64,000 nt of DNA from Sedimentisphaerales bacterium. Lineage in GTDB: Bacteria; Planctomycetota; Phycisphaerae; Sedimentisphaerales; Anaerobacaceae. Below are positions 42,995 through 50,838 of the stretch, piece after piece. Position 1 is the stretch's first letter, and each line of letters begins with the position of its first letter. The notes under the pieces were generated by a model. It had not been told where the DNA came from, did no database searches, and was given only the letters and a program-made list of their open reading frames with translations. The stretch lies in NCBI GenBank assembly GCA_029907605.1, contig JARYLO010000003.1:1-64000 (forward strand). Direction: 5' to 3'. Both the position numbers and the translations under genes were made by a program.

Positions 42995-43939
42995 TCAGTC
43001 AAAGACCTTTGAGGCCATGGTATCCAAGAACGCAGCACGGACTAACTGGTCACACATCTGCCAGAATGGGATACCTGCATGCATGGCTGCCTTGGGTAGA
43101 AGGGAATGGTCGGTCAATCCAGGTATGGCGTTTGCCTCCAGTACGTAAGCCTTCCCTGATGGGGCCAGGATAAGGTCGATCCTACCTAAGTGGCGCATGC
43201 CCAGGCCCTCGAATACGGCCATGGCCTGGTCCTGGATATGCCGCTGCAAATCTGCAGGCAATGTGTCGAACATGAACTGTGTCCGGTCATCATCGTACTT
43301 TGCCTGGTAGTCATAGAAGGACCTGGCAGGCCTGATCTCGATTACAGGCAGGGGCCTGCCTAACAAGACGCCGACGGTCAGCTCTCGGCCTTCTATGTAT
43401 TCCTCCACCAGGCAATCACCAAACTCACTGGCAGTCCTCTTGCAGATATCCAAGACCGCATCAGGATCATCTACGATGCTGACACCCACGCTGCTACCCT
43501 GTCTGGCAGGCTTGACCACGTACCTGGTACTGAGCTGTCGGACCTGATCTCTAAGAAGACCATCGTGCTTGCCTGGGCCAAAGACAAGATACCGCGGCGT
43601 GCAAAGGCCAAGGTCATTCAGCAAGCGTTTTGTGGCAAGTTTGTCGAATGCCAGCCTACAGGCCTGTGGGCCACTACCTGTGTACCTCAGATGCCTCTGC
43701 TCCATAATGGACTGCAATTGCCCATCCTCGCCGAATGCCCCGTGCAAGGCCACGAAGAAGACATCGATGGTAGGATCCTCGAGAACATCAAGCCTATCGG
43801 GTCCTATGTCATGGCAGGTGCATCTATGGCCTGCCTGCCTCAGCGCGGCCTCTGCAGCAGCTCCACTTTGCAGGCTCACCTGGCGCTCTGGACTGATCCC
43901 CCCAGCTAGTACCGCAACGTTCAAGGGTCTATCGAGCAT
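42995..43939 (-). CDS. ddl: D-alanine-D-alanine ligase
   Basis: ATP-grasp ligase making the D-Ala-D-Ala dipeptide for peptidoglycan. 314 residues. N-terminal GGISPERQVSLQSG, HGAFGEDGQLQSIME, the ATP-grasp strands YVVKPARQGSSVGVSIV and LVEEYIEGRELTVGVL, and the metal/product motif LEANAIPGLTDHSLLPKAA. Start at the ATG 43937-43939; a TTG further upstream overlaps murB more. Adjacent to murB and the ftsQ-like gene (9-bp gap). Confidence 0.95.
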   Translation of the reverse strand: MLDRPLNVAVLAGGISPERQVSLQSGAAAEAALRQAGHRCTCHDIGPDRLDVLEDPTIDVFFVALHGAFGEDGQLQSIMEQRHLRYTGSGPQACRLAFDKLATKRLLNDLGLCTPRYLVFGPGKHDGLLRDQVRQLSTRYVVKPARQGSSVGVSIVDDPDAVLDICKRTASEFGDCLVEEYIEGRELTVGVLLGRPLPVIEIRPARSFYDYQAKYDDDRTQFMFDTLPADLQRHIQDQAMAVFEGLGMRHLGRIDLILAPSGKAYVLEANAIPGLTDHSLLPKAAMHAGIPFWQMCDQLVRAAFLDTMASKVFD

Positions 43940-43947
43940 CTTACGGC

Positions 43948-44826
43948 CTACCAAACCTCTATCTCACGCTGGAGCTCTATGCCAAAATCACCCTTGACAC
44001 GATCGACAATGATCTCCATCAGCCGCAATACGTCCTTGCTTGAACAGCCTGGCTCTACCACGATGAAGTTGGCGTGCTTGTCACTTACCATGGCCTTGCC
44101 TACCTTAAAGCCCTTCAGGCCAGCCCGCTCGATCAATGCCCCAGCAGATTGACCTGGCGGATTCTTGAAAGCACAACCACAGCTACGGGCATCGAGTGGC
44201 TGATGGTTCTTCTTGTATATCCATACCTCCTGTACAGACCTGAGGACCTGATCTGGCTCGGCACTGGCCAGGCGCATGGTTGCCCCAAGGATGAACTTGG
44301 AGGCGATATTGGATGACCTATAGTCAAAGCTCAGCTCCGGCTTGGCCTTCTGAAAGACCTGGCCGTTGATATCCATCAGTGTCACAGACTCAATCACCGT
44401 GCCTATGTTGCCGAACCTGCCGCCTGCATTCATCTTGACGGCACCACCGACAGAGCCTGGTATGCCTGTAAGTCCCTCTAACCCAGAAAGACCACGCTTG
44501 ACACACTCCAGCACCAGGGCCCCTAGGCCAACACCTGCACCTGCATAGACCTGTTCCCCGTCAAACCTCATCTGTGTGAACCCAGGCCCATCGAGCTTTA
44601 TTACAACACCCCTGACCCCCTCATCAGGTATCAACAGGTTCGAGCCAGCCCCAAGGACATATATCCTCACCCCAGCGTCCTGGCACCGCTTGACCACCTC
44701 CTGTAGCTGACCTACATCCTGGGGCTGCACCAGATAATCTGCAGGCCCGCCTATCCCATACCAGGTCAGCCCAGCAAGTGGGTAGTTACACCTTACTATC
44801 TGCTCCAAGCCTTTGAACAAGGACAT
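43948..44826 (-). CDS. murB: UDP-N-acetylenolpyruvoylglucosamine reductase MurB
   Basis: FAD enzyme completing UDP-MurNAc. 292 residues. Motifs are LTWYGIGGPADYLVQP, VLGAGSNLLIPD, the flavin-binding LTGIPGSVGGAVKMNAGGRFGNIG, CAFKNPPGQSAGALIERAG and GDFGIELQREIEVW. Start at MSLFKGLEQ with GGAAGG upstream; the start region overlaps the murC end by about 40 nt, implying coupling. Part of murC-murB-ddl-ftsQ. Confidence 0.95.
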   Translation of the reverse strand: MSLFKGLEQIVRCNYPLAGLTWYGIGGPADYLVQPQDVGQLQEVVKRCQDAGVRIYVLGAGSNLLIPDEGVRGVVIKLDGPGFTQMRFDGEQVYAGAGVGLGALVLECVKRGLSGLEGLTGIPGSVGGAVKMNAGGRFGNIGTVIESVTLMDINGQVFQKAKPELSFDYRSSNIASKFILGATMRLASAEPDQVLRSVQEVWIYKKNHQPLDARSCGCAFKNPPGQSAGALIERAGLKGFKVGKAMVSDKHANFIVVEPGCSSKDVLRLMEIIVDRVKGDFGIELQREIEVW

Positions 44827-46267
44827 CGGCAACCTTCCATATATCCCCTGCACCCATGGTAACCACTAAATCCCCTGGGACCACATGCTCTGCCAGGTAA
44901 TCACAGATGGCCTCGAAGCCGTCTATAAACACGGCCTGCGAGCCATAACCATGGATACGCTCGACCAGCATCTGACTGTTGACGGTCTGCCTTGTCTGCT
45001 CCGAATCCCTGACAAAGTAGATCTGGGGCACCACCGTCACGTCCGCCAGCCCAAAGCTCTGGGCAAACTCCTCCAGCAGGAACCTGGTCCTGCTATGCTG
45101 ATGAGGCTGGAACACACACCAAAGCCTGCTCGGTCTATAACGCTGGCGGATCGCCTCCAGACTGGCCTTGATCTCGGTTGGGTGGTGTGCATAGTCATCG
45201 AGTATCGTTACTCCGCCTGCCAACCCCTTGATGCTAAGCCTCCTTTCAACGCCAAGAAACTCAGGTAACAGCCTCAGGACGGTCTGGCCTGGAACGCCGA
45301 TCCTCATGGCCATGGCAGAGACTGCCAAGGCATTCATGACATTGTGTTTGCCAGGCAAACAGATGTGTGTCCTACCAAGGTTGCGGCCATCGGCCCAGAG
45401 GTTGAAGTTGTAGAGGCCATCGACCAGCTCCAGGTCGGTTGCGTAGAATGAACATCGTTCATCCAGGCCAAAGGTCACACATTCAACATCAGGTCTAAGG
45501 GCAGCCAAGGCCTGATGCACACAAGGATCCTGGCCATTTGCCACCACTGTACCCTCAAAGGCCACACCGGCGATGAACTGCCCGAAGGCATCCACGATCT
45601 CCTGTAGGTCCTTGTAATAATCTAGGTGGTCCGGCTCGATATTCAGGACTGCTGCCATGGTGGGCCTAAGGTTCAGAAAACTTCGGTCATACTCACAGGC
45701 CTCTGCCACAAAGTAGTGCCCTTGGCCCACGCCTGAAGAGCCACCAAGCTGACCCACGACCGCCCCTACCACAAAATTCACATCTATACCTGCCCGCCGC
45801 AGCAAGAAGCTCAACCACCCAGTGGTTGTGCTCTTGCCATGTGTGCCGCTGATGGCTATGCCGTGATATCGGTTCATCAGCAAGCCAAGCATCTGTGCAT
45901 ACTTGTAGATCGGACAACCCAGTTGCCTTGCTCGGACCAACTCAGGGTTGTCTGACCTGACCGCAGCGGTCATTACCACCATATCCACGTTTTCAGGTAT
46001 GTTCTCGGGCCTGTGTCCGATACTGATCTGGATACCCTTTGAGGCCAGATAAGATACCATAGGCCCTGCCACCTGGTCAGACCCGGTAACGATCGCATTG
46101 CAATGGACCAGCATCTGGGCTAGCCCACTCATGCCTATGCCGCCTATACCTATCAGGTGGACCCTCTTTCCGGCGATCCTCATGGGCTGAACCCCATCCT
46201 CTACAACCATGAATCTATGGGCTGGCCTGACCCTCCCTACACGAATTCCAAACCTTGTCCGGTCCAT
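44786..46267 (-). CDS. murC: UDP-N-acetylmuramate-L-alanine ligase MurC
   Basis: Adds L-Ala to UDP-MurNAc. 493 residues. N-terminal Rossmann motif HLIGIGGIGMSGLAQML, Mur-ligase P-loop ISGTHGKSTTTGW, AEACEYDRSFL, VLNIEPDHLDYY and C-terminal DDYAHHPTEIKA, FQPHQHSRTR. The ATG at 46267 has AAGGAG seven bases upstream and a promoter at 46308-46335, which supports this longer N-terminus (28 residues before the Rossmann motif). A second in-frame ATG at 46183 also has a purine-rich sequence. First gene of the shortened dcw cluster. Confidence 0.95.
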   Translation of the reverse strand: MDRTRFGIRVGRVRPAHRFMVVEDGVQPMRIAGKRVHLIGIGGIGMSGLAQMLVHCNAIVTGSDQVAGPMVSYLASKGIQISIGHRPENIPENVDMVVMTAAVRSDNPELVRARQLGCPIYKYAQMLGLLMNRYHGIAISGTHGKSTTTGWLSFLLRRAGIDVNFVVGAVVGQLGGSSGVGQGHYFVAEACEYDRSFLNLRPTMAAVLNIEPDHLDYYKDLQEIVDAFGQFIAGVAFEGTVVANGQDPCVHQALAALRPDVECVTFGLDERCSFYATDLELVDGLYNFNLWADGRNLGRTHICLPGKHNVMNALAVSAMAMRIGVPGQTVLRLLPEFLGVERRLSIKGLAGGVTILDDYAHHPTEIKASLEAIRQRYRPSRLWCVFQPHQHSRTRFLLEEFAQSFGLADVTVVPQIYFVRDSEQTRQTVNSQMLVERIHGYGSQAVFIDGFEAICDYLAEHVVPGDLVVTMGAGDIWKVADVLVQRLGADSKV

Positions 46268-46307
46268 CTTTTGGCTCCTTATGGATCACTTCCATGTTCA
46301 TACACGT

Positions 46308-46335
46308 ATCCTAGCAGATCGGACATGGTGGGCAA
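46308..46335 (-). promoter_or_regulatory. Promoter of murC-murB-ddl-ftsQ
   Basis: Minus strand TTGCCC (46330-46335), 16 bp, TAGGAT (46308-46313), directly downstream of the terminator at 46361-46408. The start near 46301 gives a 34-nt leader with AAGGAG. Confidence 0.5.
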
Positions 46336-46359
46336 GGTGCAAGGCGATTCGAGTGGTGA

Positions 46360-46479
46360 CAAAAAAAGAAGGGCAGCGACCCCCCAGCTCTCGCCCGGTC
46401 TGCCGCCCCCCCAAGAGAAGAAGGAAGGAGTTTTGTGAGTTACGGTTCTGAGAAACCCACTGGCTTTCTATCTTGCTCT
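46360..46479 (-). ncRNA. Candidate small RNA upstream of murC
   Basis: A ~120-nt minus-strand unit is bounded by its own promoter (TTGTAG-17-TATACT, 46486-46514) and a rho-independent terminator (46361-46408). No open frame of note lies inside. A small hairpin GAAAGCC-AGT-GGGTTTC (one mismatch) sits at 46452-46468. A single-stranded pyrimidine tract follows, ACTCCTTCCTTCTTCTC, complementary to AAGGAG-type ribosome-binding sites including that of murC. It matches no RNA family I can recognise (not tmRNA, SRP RNA or RNase P). Confidence 0.5.
46361..46408 (-). terminator. Rho-independent terminator of the candidate small RNA
   Basis: Minus strand hairpin between GGGCGGCAGACC (46397-46408) and GGGTCGCTGCCC (46371-46382), with two mismatches and wobble pairs. 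It is followed by TTCTTTTTTT (46361-46370). Confidence 0.65.
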
Positions 46480-46485
46480 GCTGAA

Positions 46486-46514
46486 AGTATAGAACATAAT
46501 CCGGCAGGCTACAA
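46486..46514 (-). promoter_or_regulatory. Promoter of the candidate small RNA
   Basis: Minus strand TTGTAG (46509-46514), exactly 17 bp, TATACT (46486-46491). Predicted start near 46479. Confidence 0.5.
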
Positions 46515-46555
46515 AAAAGTGAGTTTTTTTCTGGAAGGCACGACCACCTTGCAAT

Positions 46556-46611
46556 AAAAAAGGGCGGGTCAGTCCTCCTTGAGCATCGCCGGTTTTAGGA
46601 CGCGCCGCCCC
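46556..46611 (-). terminator. Rho-independent terminator after the sulfatase gene
   Basis: Minus strand: GGGCGG (46605-46610) pairs with CCGCCC (46562-46567), and the inner GTCCT (46597-46601) pairs with AGGAC (46572-46576) across a small internal loop. T6 follows at 46556-46561. It lies 226 nt beyond the stop at 46837, or ends a separate structured RNA. Confidence 0.65.
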
Positions 46612-46720
46612 GTGAGTCCATCCTTTTTGGGTGCTCCATCTTGTATTAATGCAAGGGTTGTGCCAACAGGCACAGCCGAGGATATCTGGCAGGCAAGTCA
46701 TCTGTAAGCATCGACCCGCC
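46556..46720 (-). ncRNA. Structured RNA element with mutually exclusive pairings
   Basis: Upstream of the terminator, GGCGGGTC (46713-46720) is perfectly complementary (8 bp) to GACCCGCC (46563-46570), which is also the 3' arm of the terminator hairpin. The two pairings exclude each other. Between them lies a clean hairpin TGTGCC-TGTT-GGCACA (46659-46674). This looks like an attenuator or riboswitch-like element, or a compact ncRNA; no known aptamer is recognised and no promoter is clear. Confidence 0.35.
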
Positions 46721-46836
46721 AAGGTGTTACATGCAACCAATCAACCCCCCGCCTTTTCCCTGCACATCTGGATGGTTGCCCAAAGGCAACAGAATAGGTT
46801 CACAGCAGCTACAGTCTGCAGCCCTGATCAGAGGCC

Positions 46837-48807
46837 TCAGCCCTGCGGCCTGTATTTGCAGGTGCAGTCCCTTGCCACAGGCCTACAGACCCACTCGTCA
46901 AATACCATGGCCTTCCTATCCACCTGGTATGGTACCTTCAATATGGTAGACCTCCTCCAGGCAAGGACCTGTATCTTGATCGCATCTGCCTGCTGATCAG
47001 AGAGCACACAGGCAGACCTCTCTAGAGGATCTGTGGCAAGGTCGTAGGCCAGCACCTGATCACACACACCGTCATACACATACTTCTTGTTATCTATCAC
47101 AAACCCCGCAGGCCCCTCGTTGGCCCAGCAGGAGAAATACACTGGCCTATCCTTTCTGAGATCGGCCAGGCAGTCTGCACCATCAAACCCGTCTGTTGCA
47201 AAGCCTAGCATTCCAAGGATGGTTGGACAGACATCGATGGAGGAGGTTGGCAGGAGGATCCTTGTGCCTGGTCTAACGCCTATGGGCCCTGTGATCAACC
47301 AGGGGACATGCAGGGCCTCATCGAAACCGATCATATCATGGCCTAGCCTGCCATGCTCGCCAAACGCCTCGCCATGGTCGCCGACCACACAGAAGATCGT
47401 CTCCTGATCTAGCCCCAACTCCTTCAATTGTCCATGAAGGGCCTCAATGAAGGAATCCGTGTATCTGATGGTCTGGATGTATCTATCCACAGGGTCACTA
47501 GCCCTCTGGCCATACCACGTCGGGACCTCATAGGGGTCGTGCGTAGCAGAACACATCACCACCAACAAGAAGGGACGCTGCTCTGCACTAACCCAGTTGC
47601 GTATCGCAGGCAGCATCGCAAACTCATCTGCCGCCAGATAACCTAGGTACCTGCTTGGGTCGACCAACTGTTCCCTTGCCATGAATAGATCAAAACCAAG
47701 GTTGGCAACCAGGGAAGGCCTGGCCTCAAAGGTCCCCTTTGCAGATTGGAAGAAGGCGGCACGATAACCTGCCTGCCCTGCCAGGATTGTGGCCAGACTG
47801 GCAAAACGCCTCGGGTTTGGTATTGCCTCAACAACGTCCTGTGATGCAGAAGGGAAACGGCCTGTCAGCATCGCGAATATGGCCTTGGTGGTGTGCGTGA
47901 CCGTTGAACGCATAGAGGCAAACTCCACACCACTTGAGGCCATCTGCCTTAGGAAGGGTGTGGTATCCATCTGTGGCTGGGCCAGCGATGTATACCTGTA
48001 GGCCAGACCCTCCAAGATGACGATCACGACTTTTGAGGACCTGGCATTCTCAGACCCAGCCAAACGCACATCCTCAGGCCCTGGGACCATCCTTTCCGCA
48101 GTGTATAGGTCCTGCCTGGTCAGGCCATTACCCTGCCTGATAAGGCTGACAATGGCCCTCAATTGGCTGTTGTAGTGCATCTCTGACAGGCCAGGTGCAG
48201 ATGGAAGTCGCTTTGTGATACTGGCCCTGGCAGGCAATGCCACTAGTGCTATGCACCCTGTGACCAGCACGCGGACCAAGAACGGCCTTGTCCTGTATAA
48301 GGGCAGAATGGGCCTGGCAATCGTCATGACCAACAGCCAACTGCATACCAGGCATGGTATCAACAGTGCAAGGAATCCAACAGGGTGCTTTATCAGGTTG
48401 ACCCCCACTATCAGGGATACATTCAAGGGATCCCTTATCAGCGGCAGGATGGCCTGGGGGAATACCTGTGTGCCAGTTCGGACCAGCCAACCGGCGTTCA
48501 CGATGGACCAAAGGCACACAAGGCTGGCAATGGCAGTATTGACCCTAAAGACAGACCTGCGTGGCCAGACAAAGAACAATAGGGCCATTGCGACCTCTAT
48601 CCCTCCAAGCACGGCTACATCCGATAATACCCATGAGACATATTGGGCCAGCATATCGGACCGCAATGCATGGAAGAGCTTCACTGACAGTGTGCAGGAA
48701 AGGGCAAGTGCCATCAATAGGCTAAATGCCCTGGATGCCAAGCCTGCCAGCACCCTCCTGGCACTGGCGCGGAGACGTTCCAAGGCATCCATCCTTTCTA
48801 CTCGCAT
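46837..48807 (-). CDS. Sulfatase/alkaline-phosphatase-superfamily membrane enzyme (LTA-synthase-like)
   Basis: About 656 residues. Roughly five membrane helices in the first 210 residues are followed by an extracytoplasmic sulfatase-fold domain (about 240-610). The metal/nucleophile region is VVIVILEGLAYRY...STVTHTTKAIFAMLTGRFP, where a Thr would be the nucleophile. GDHGEAFGEHGRLGHD and HDPYEVP are the other metal-site motifs. This architecture is that of phosphoglycerol/phosphoethanolamine transferases and LTA-synthase-like enzymes, so modification of envelope glycolipid or LPS is likely; the substrate is unknown. Several nearby starts exist (48813, 48807, 48792). A TTGCTG-17-TAAGGT promoter ends so close to the start that the mRNA may be almost leaderless. 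Confidence 0.82.
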   Translation of the reverse strand: MRVERMDALERLRASARRVLAGLASRAFSLLMALALSCTLSVKLFHALRSDMLAQYVSWVLSDVAVLGGIEVAMALLFFVWPRRSVFRVNTAIASLVCLWSIVNAGWLVRTGTQVFPQAILPLIRDPLNVSLIVGVNLIKHPVGFLALLIPCLVCSWLLVMTIARPILPLYRTRPFLVRVLVTGCIALVALPARASITKRLPSAPGLSEMHYNSQLRAIVSLIRQGNGLTRQDLYTAERMVPGPEDVRLAGSENARSSKVVIVILEGLAYRYTSLAQPQMDTTPFLRQMASSGVEFASMRSTVTHTTKAIFAMLTGRFPSASQDVVEAIPNPRRFASLATILAGQAGYRAAFFQSAKGTFEARPSLVANLGFDLFMAREQLVDPSRYLGYLAADEFAMLPAIRNWVSAEQRPFLLVVMCSATHDPYEVPTWYGQRASDPVDRYIQTIRYTDSFIEALHGQLKELGLDQETIFCVVGDHGEAFGEHGRLGHDMIGFDEALHVPWLITGPIGVRPGTRILLPTSSIDVCPTILGMLGFATDGFDGADCLADLRKDRPVYFSCWANEGPAGFVIDNKKYVYDGVCDQVLAYDLATDPLERSACVLSDQQADAIKIQVLAWRRSTILKVPYQVDRKAMVFDEWVCRPVARDCTCKYRPQG

Positions 48808-48859
48808 GGCCATGACCTTAGCACAGGTTACGAAAAACAGCAAGCCCTTGTCTGCTATA

Positions 48860-48888
48860 TTGAAATACAGGCCATATCATAGTAGAGT
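48860..48888 (+). promoter_or_regulatory. Promoter of tRNA-Ser
   Basis: TTGAAA (48860-48865), 17 bp, TAGAGT (48883-48888). The start near 48895 is five bases before the tRNA. Confidence 0.6.
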
Positions 48889-48899
48889 TTGTTTGGCCC

Positions 48900-48987
48900 G
48901 GAGAGGTGTCGGAGTGGCTTATCGAGCTGGTTTCGAAAACCAGTGTCCCGATCCTCGGGACCGCGGGTTCGAATCCCGCCCTCTCCG
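48900..48987 (+). tRNA. tRNA-Ser (CGA anticodon)
   Basis: Acceptor GGAGAGG/CCTCTCC with G73, D-arm TGTCGGAGTGGCTTATCGAGC, anticodon stem CTGGT/ACCAG with loop TTCGAAA giving CGA. The long class-II variable arm is TGTCCCGATCCTCGGGACC, and the T-arm is GCGGGTTCGAATCCCGC. 88 nt, CCA not encoded. The last 16 nt plus one base recur 76 bp downstream. Confidence 0.96.
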
Positions 48988-49102
48988 TTAGATAGCAAAG
49001 GGTACCATCTCCGGGGATCTGGCCCTATCTCAGCCGAAGGCTGGGGCAATCCCGCCCTCTCCGTCCGTTTTTCTGAGCCGAAGGCTGGGTAAATCTGGCC
49101 CT
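48972..49102 (+). repeat. Partial duplication of the tRNA-Ser 3' end with nested short repeats
   Basis: AATCCCGCCCTCTCCGT occurs at 48972-48988 (the tRNA 3' end) and again at 49048-49064. AGCCGAAGGCTGGG, itself able to form a small hairpin, occurs at 49032-49045 and 49076-49089. ATCTGGCCCT occurs at 49017-49026 and 49093-49102. The 213 bp between tRNA-Ser and nadE contain nothing else recognisable. Confidence 0.8.
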
Positions 49103-49200
49103 TAGGTTCCTGACAGGGGCGGTGCTTGGACCTATGCCAGGACCAATACCACAACTGGAGCTGCTTGCCAGGCAAGCAGTCCACCCATAGAATCGCCCTG

Positions 49201-50838
49201 ATGAGACTTGCACTGGCACAATTCAATGCAGTAGTAGGTGATCTCGATGGCAATATCCACCAGATGCATCTATTCTGGCAGCAGGCAGTTGAGCATGGTG
49301 CAGACCTGATCCTGTTCCCGGAGTTGGCTATATGTGGTTATCCACCAGAAGACCTGGTCTTCAGCAGGCAATTCCTGACCGATTGTCGCAAAGCACTAGA
49401 TCAGCTTGCCAAATACTGTGATCATAAGACCATCGTGGTTGGCTTTCCCCAATGGACGGATGGCCAGATCTACAATGCTGCTGCTGTGATAACCGATGGC
49501 AAGATAAAGGCCATCTACCGCAAGGGTAGGCTGCCAAACTTCGCGGTCTTCGACGAATCACGCTATTTTAGGCCTGGTTCTGAGCCGGTCGTGATAGAGG
49601 TGGACGGGATGAGGGCGGCAGTGACGATATGCTTCGACATCTGGGACCTGGGCTGGCTTGCAGGCACCCTTCGGCCAATAGGGCCCATAGGCCTGATACT
49701 GAACATCTCTGCCTCCCCTTTTGACCTTGGTAAGCAGGCAAGGAGACAGGCCGTGGTCCTCAGGGCCGCACGGTATTTTGACTGCCCAGTTGCCTTGTGC
49801 AACCTGGTAGGCGGGCAGGATGAGCTTGTCTTTGACGGGCGCAGTATGGTTGCCAATCCAGATGGGACCGTAGTTACGTTGGGCAAGGCATTCGATCAGG
49901 ACCTGCAGTTGGTGGATGTCTTACAAGAAGGCCGGCACCATATCGCTAGGCCTGTCACAGAGCCGGCCCCGGACATATCTGACGCCATGGAGGAGGTCTA
50001 TCTGGCCCTGGCCCTAGGTACGAGGGACTATATCACCAAGAACCACTTCCAGCAGGCACTAGTTGGGGTCAGCGGTGGGATTGACTCGGCCTTGACAGTG
50101 GCCATTGCTGCCAAGGCCATCGGACCAACGAATGTCTGGGCGGTAAGTATGCCATCACGATTTAATAGCCCAGAAACCATCGCCGATGCCAGGCAGGTAG
50201 CGGAGAACGTGGGTGTAAGGTTCATCTCCATACCCATAGACCCTATCCTAGATACCTTTGACCGACAATTGGCCATGGTGAAGGGCTGGAATGATCAGGG
50301 TGTGGCATATGAGAACCTTCAGGCCAGGATCAGGGGTACCATCCTGATGTCCCTGAGCAATCAGTTTGGGGCATTGGTACTGGTGACTGGTAACAACAGT
50401 GAGGTCTCCAGCGGTTATTGCACGCTCTACGGAGATACGGCCGGTGGCCTGGCGGTCCTGAAGGATGTGCCAAAGACGATGGTCTACCAACTGGCCAGGT
50501 TCATAAACACCAGGGCCGGACGGCCTCTTATACCTGAGACCACCATCACAAGGACCCCCTCTGCGGAGCTTCGACATGGACAGACAGATCAACAGACCCT
50601 GCCCCCATATCCTGTACTTGATCAGATCATCTCCAAGTACGTAGAACAGGACCTGGCCCCTGGGCAGATCATCGCCTCTGGGATACCGTCAGCGATTGTC
50701 CATAAGGTCGTCCGTATGATAGACCGAAGCGAATACAAGCGAAGGCAGTCGCCCATCGGCATAAGGATCACAACAAAGGCCTTTGGAAAGGATAGACGCC
50801 TGCCCATAACCAACCGCTATGACCCTTGTAGGCAGTGA
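49201..50838 (+). CDS. nadE: Glutamine-dependent NAD+ synthetase
   Basis: Last step of NAD synthesis. 545 residues. An N-terminal nitrilase-fold glutaminase domain (about 1-250) has Glu in LFPELAICGYPPEDL, Lys in YRKGRLPNFAVFDE and the nucleophile Cys in TICFDIWDLGW. The C-terminal synthetase domain (about 270-545) has the PP-loop VGVSGGIDSALT and TGNNSEVSSGYCTLYGD. The nitrilase motif is usually CEDIW; here the residue after Cys is Phe. Start at MRLALAQFNAVVGD; the upstream 25 codons read through non-coding repeat sequence. It overlaps ogt by 20 nt. Confidence 0.95.
   Translation: MRLALAQFNAVVGDLDGNIHQMHLFWQQAVEHGADLILFPELAICGYPPEDLVFSRQFLTDCRKALDQLAKYCDHKTIVVGFPQWTDGQIYNAAAVITDGKIKAIYRKGRLPNFAVFDESRYFRPGSEPVVIEVDGMRAAVTICFDIWDLGWLAGTLRPIGPIGLILNISASPFDLGKQARRQAVVLRAARYFDCPVALCNLVGGQDELVFDGRSMVANPDGTVVTLGKAFDQDLQLVDVLQEGRHHIARPVTEPAPDISDAMEEVYLALALGTRDYITKNHFQQALVGVSGGIDSALTVAIAAKAIGPTNVWAVSMPSRFNSPETIADARQVAENVGVRFISIPIDPILDTFDRQLAMVKGWNDQGVAYENLQARIRGTILMSLSNQFGALVLVTGNNSEVSSGYCTLYGDTAGGLAVLKDVPKTMVYQLARFINTRAGRPLIPETTITRTPSAELRHGQTDQQTLPPYPVLDQIISKYVEQDLAPGQIIASGIPSAIVHKVVRMIDRSEYKRRQSPIGIRITTKAFGKDRRLPITNRYDPCRQ

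Noticed and set aside
46468-46740. 90-codon minus-strand frame upstream of murC
   Set aside because: It crosses a strong terminator and a promoter and has a composition unlike real proteins here (Cys/Trp-rich).
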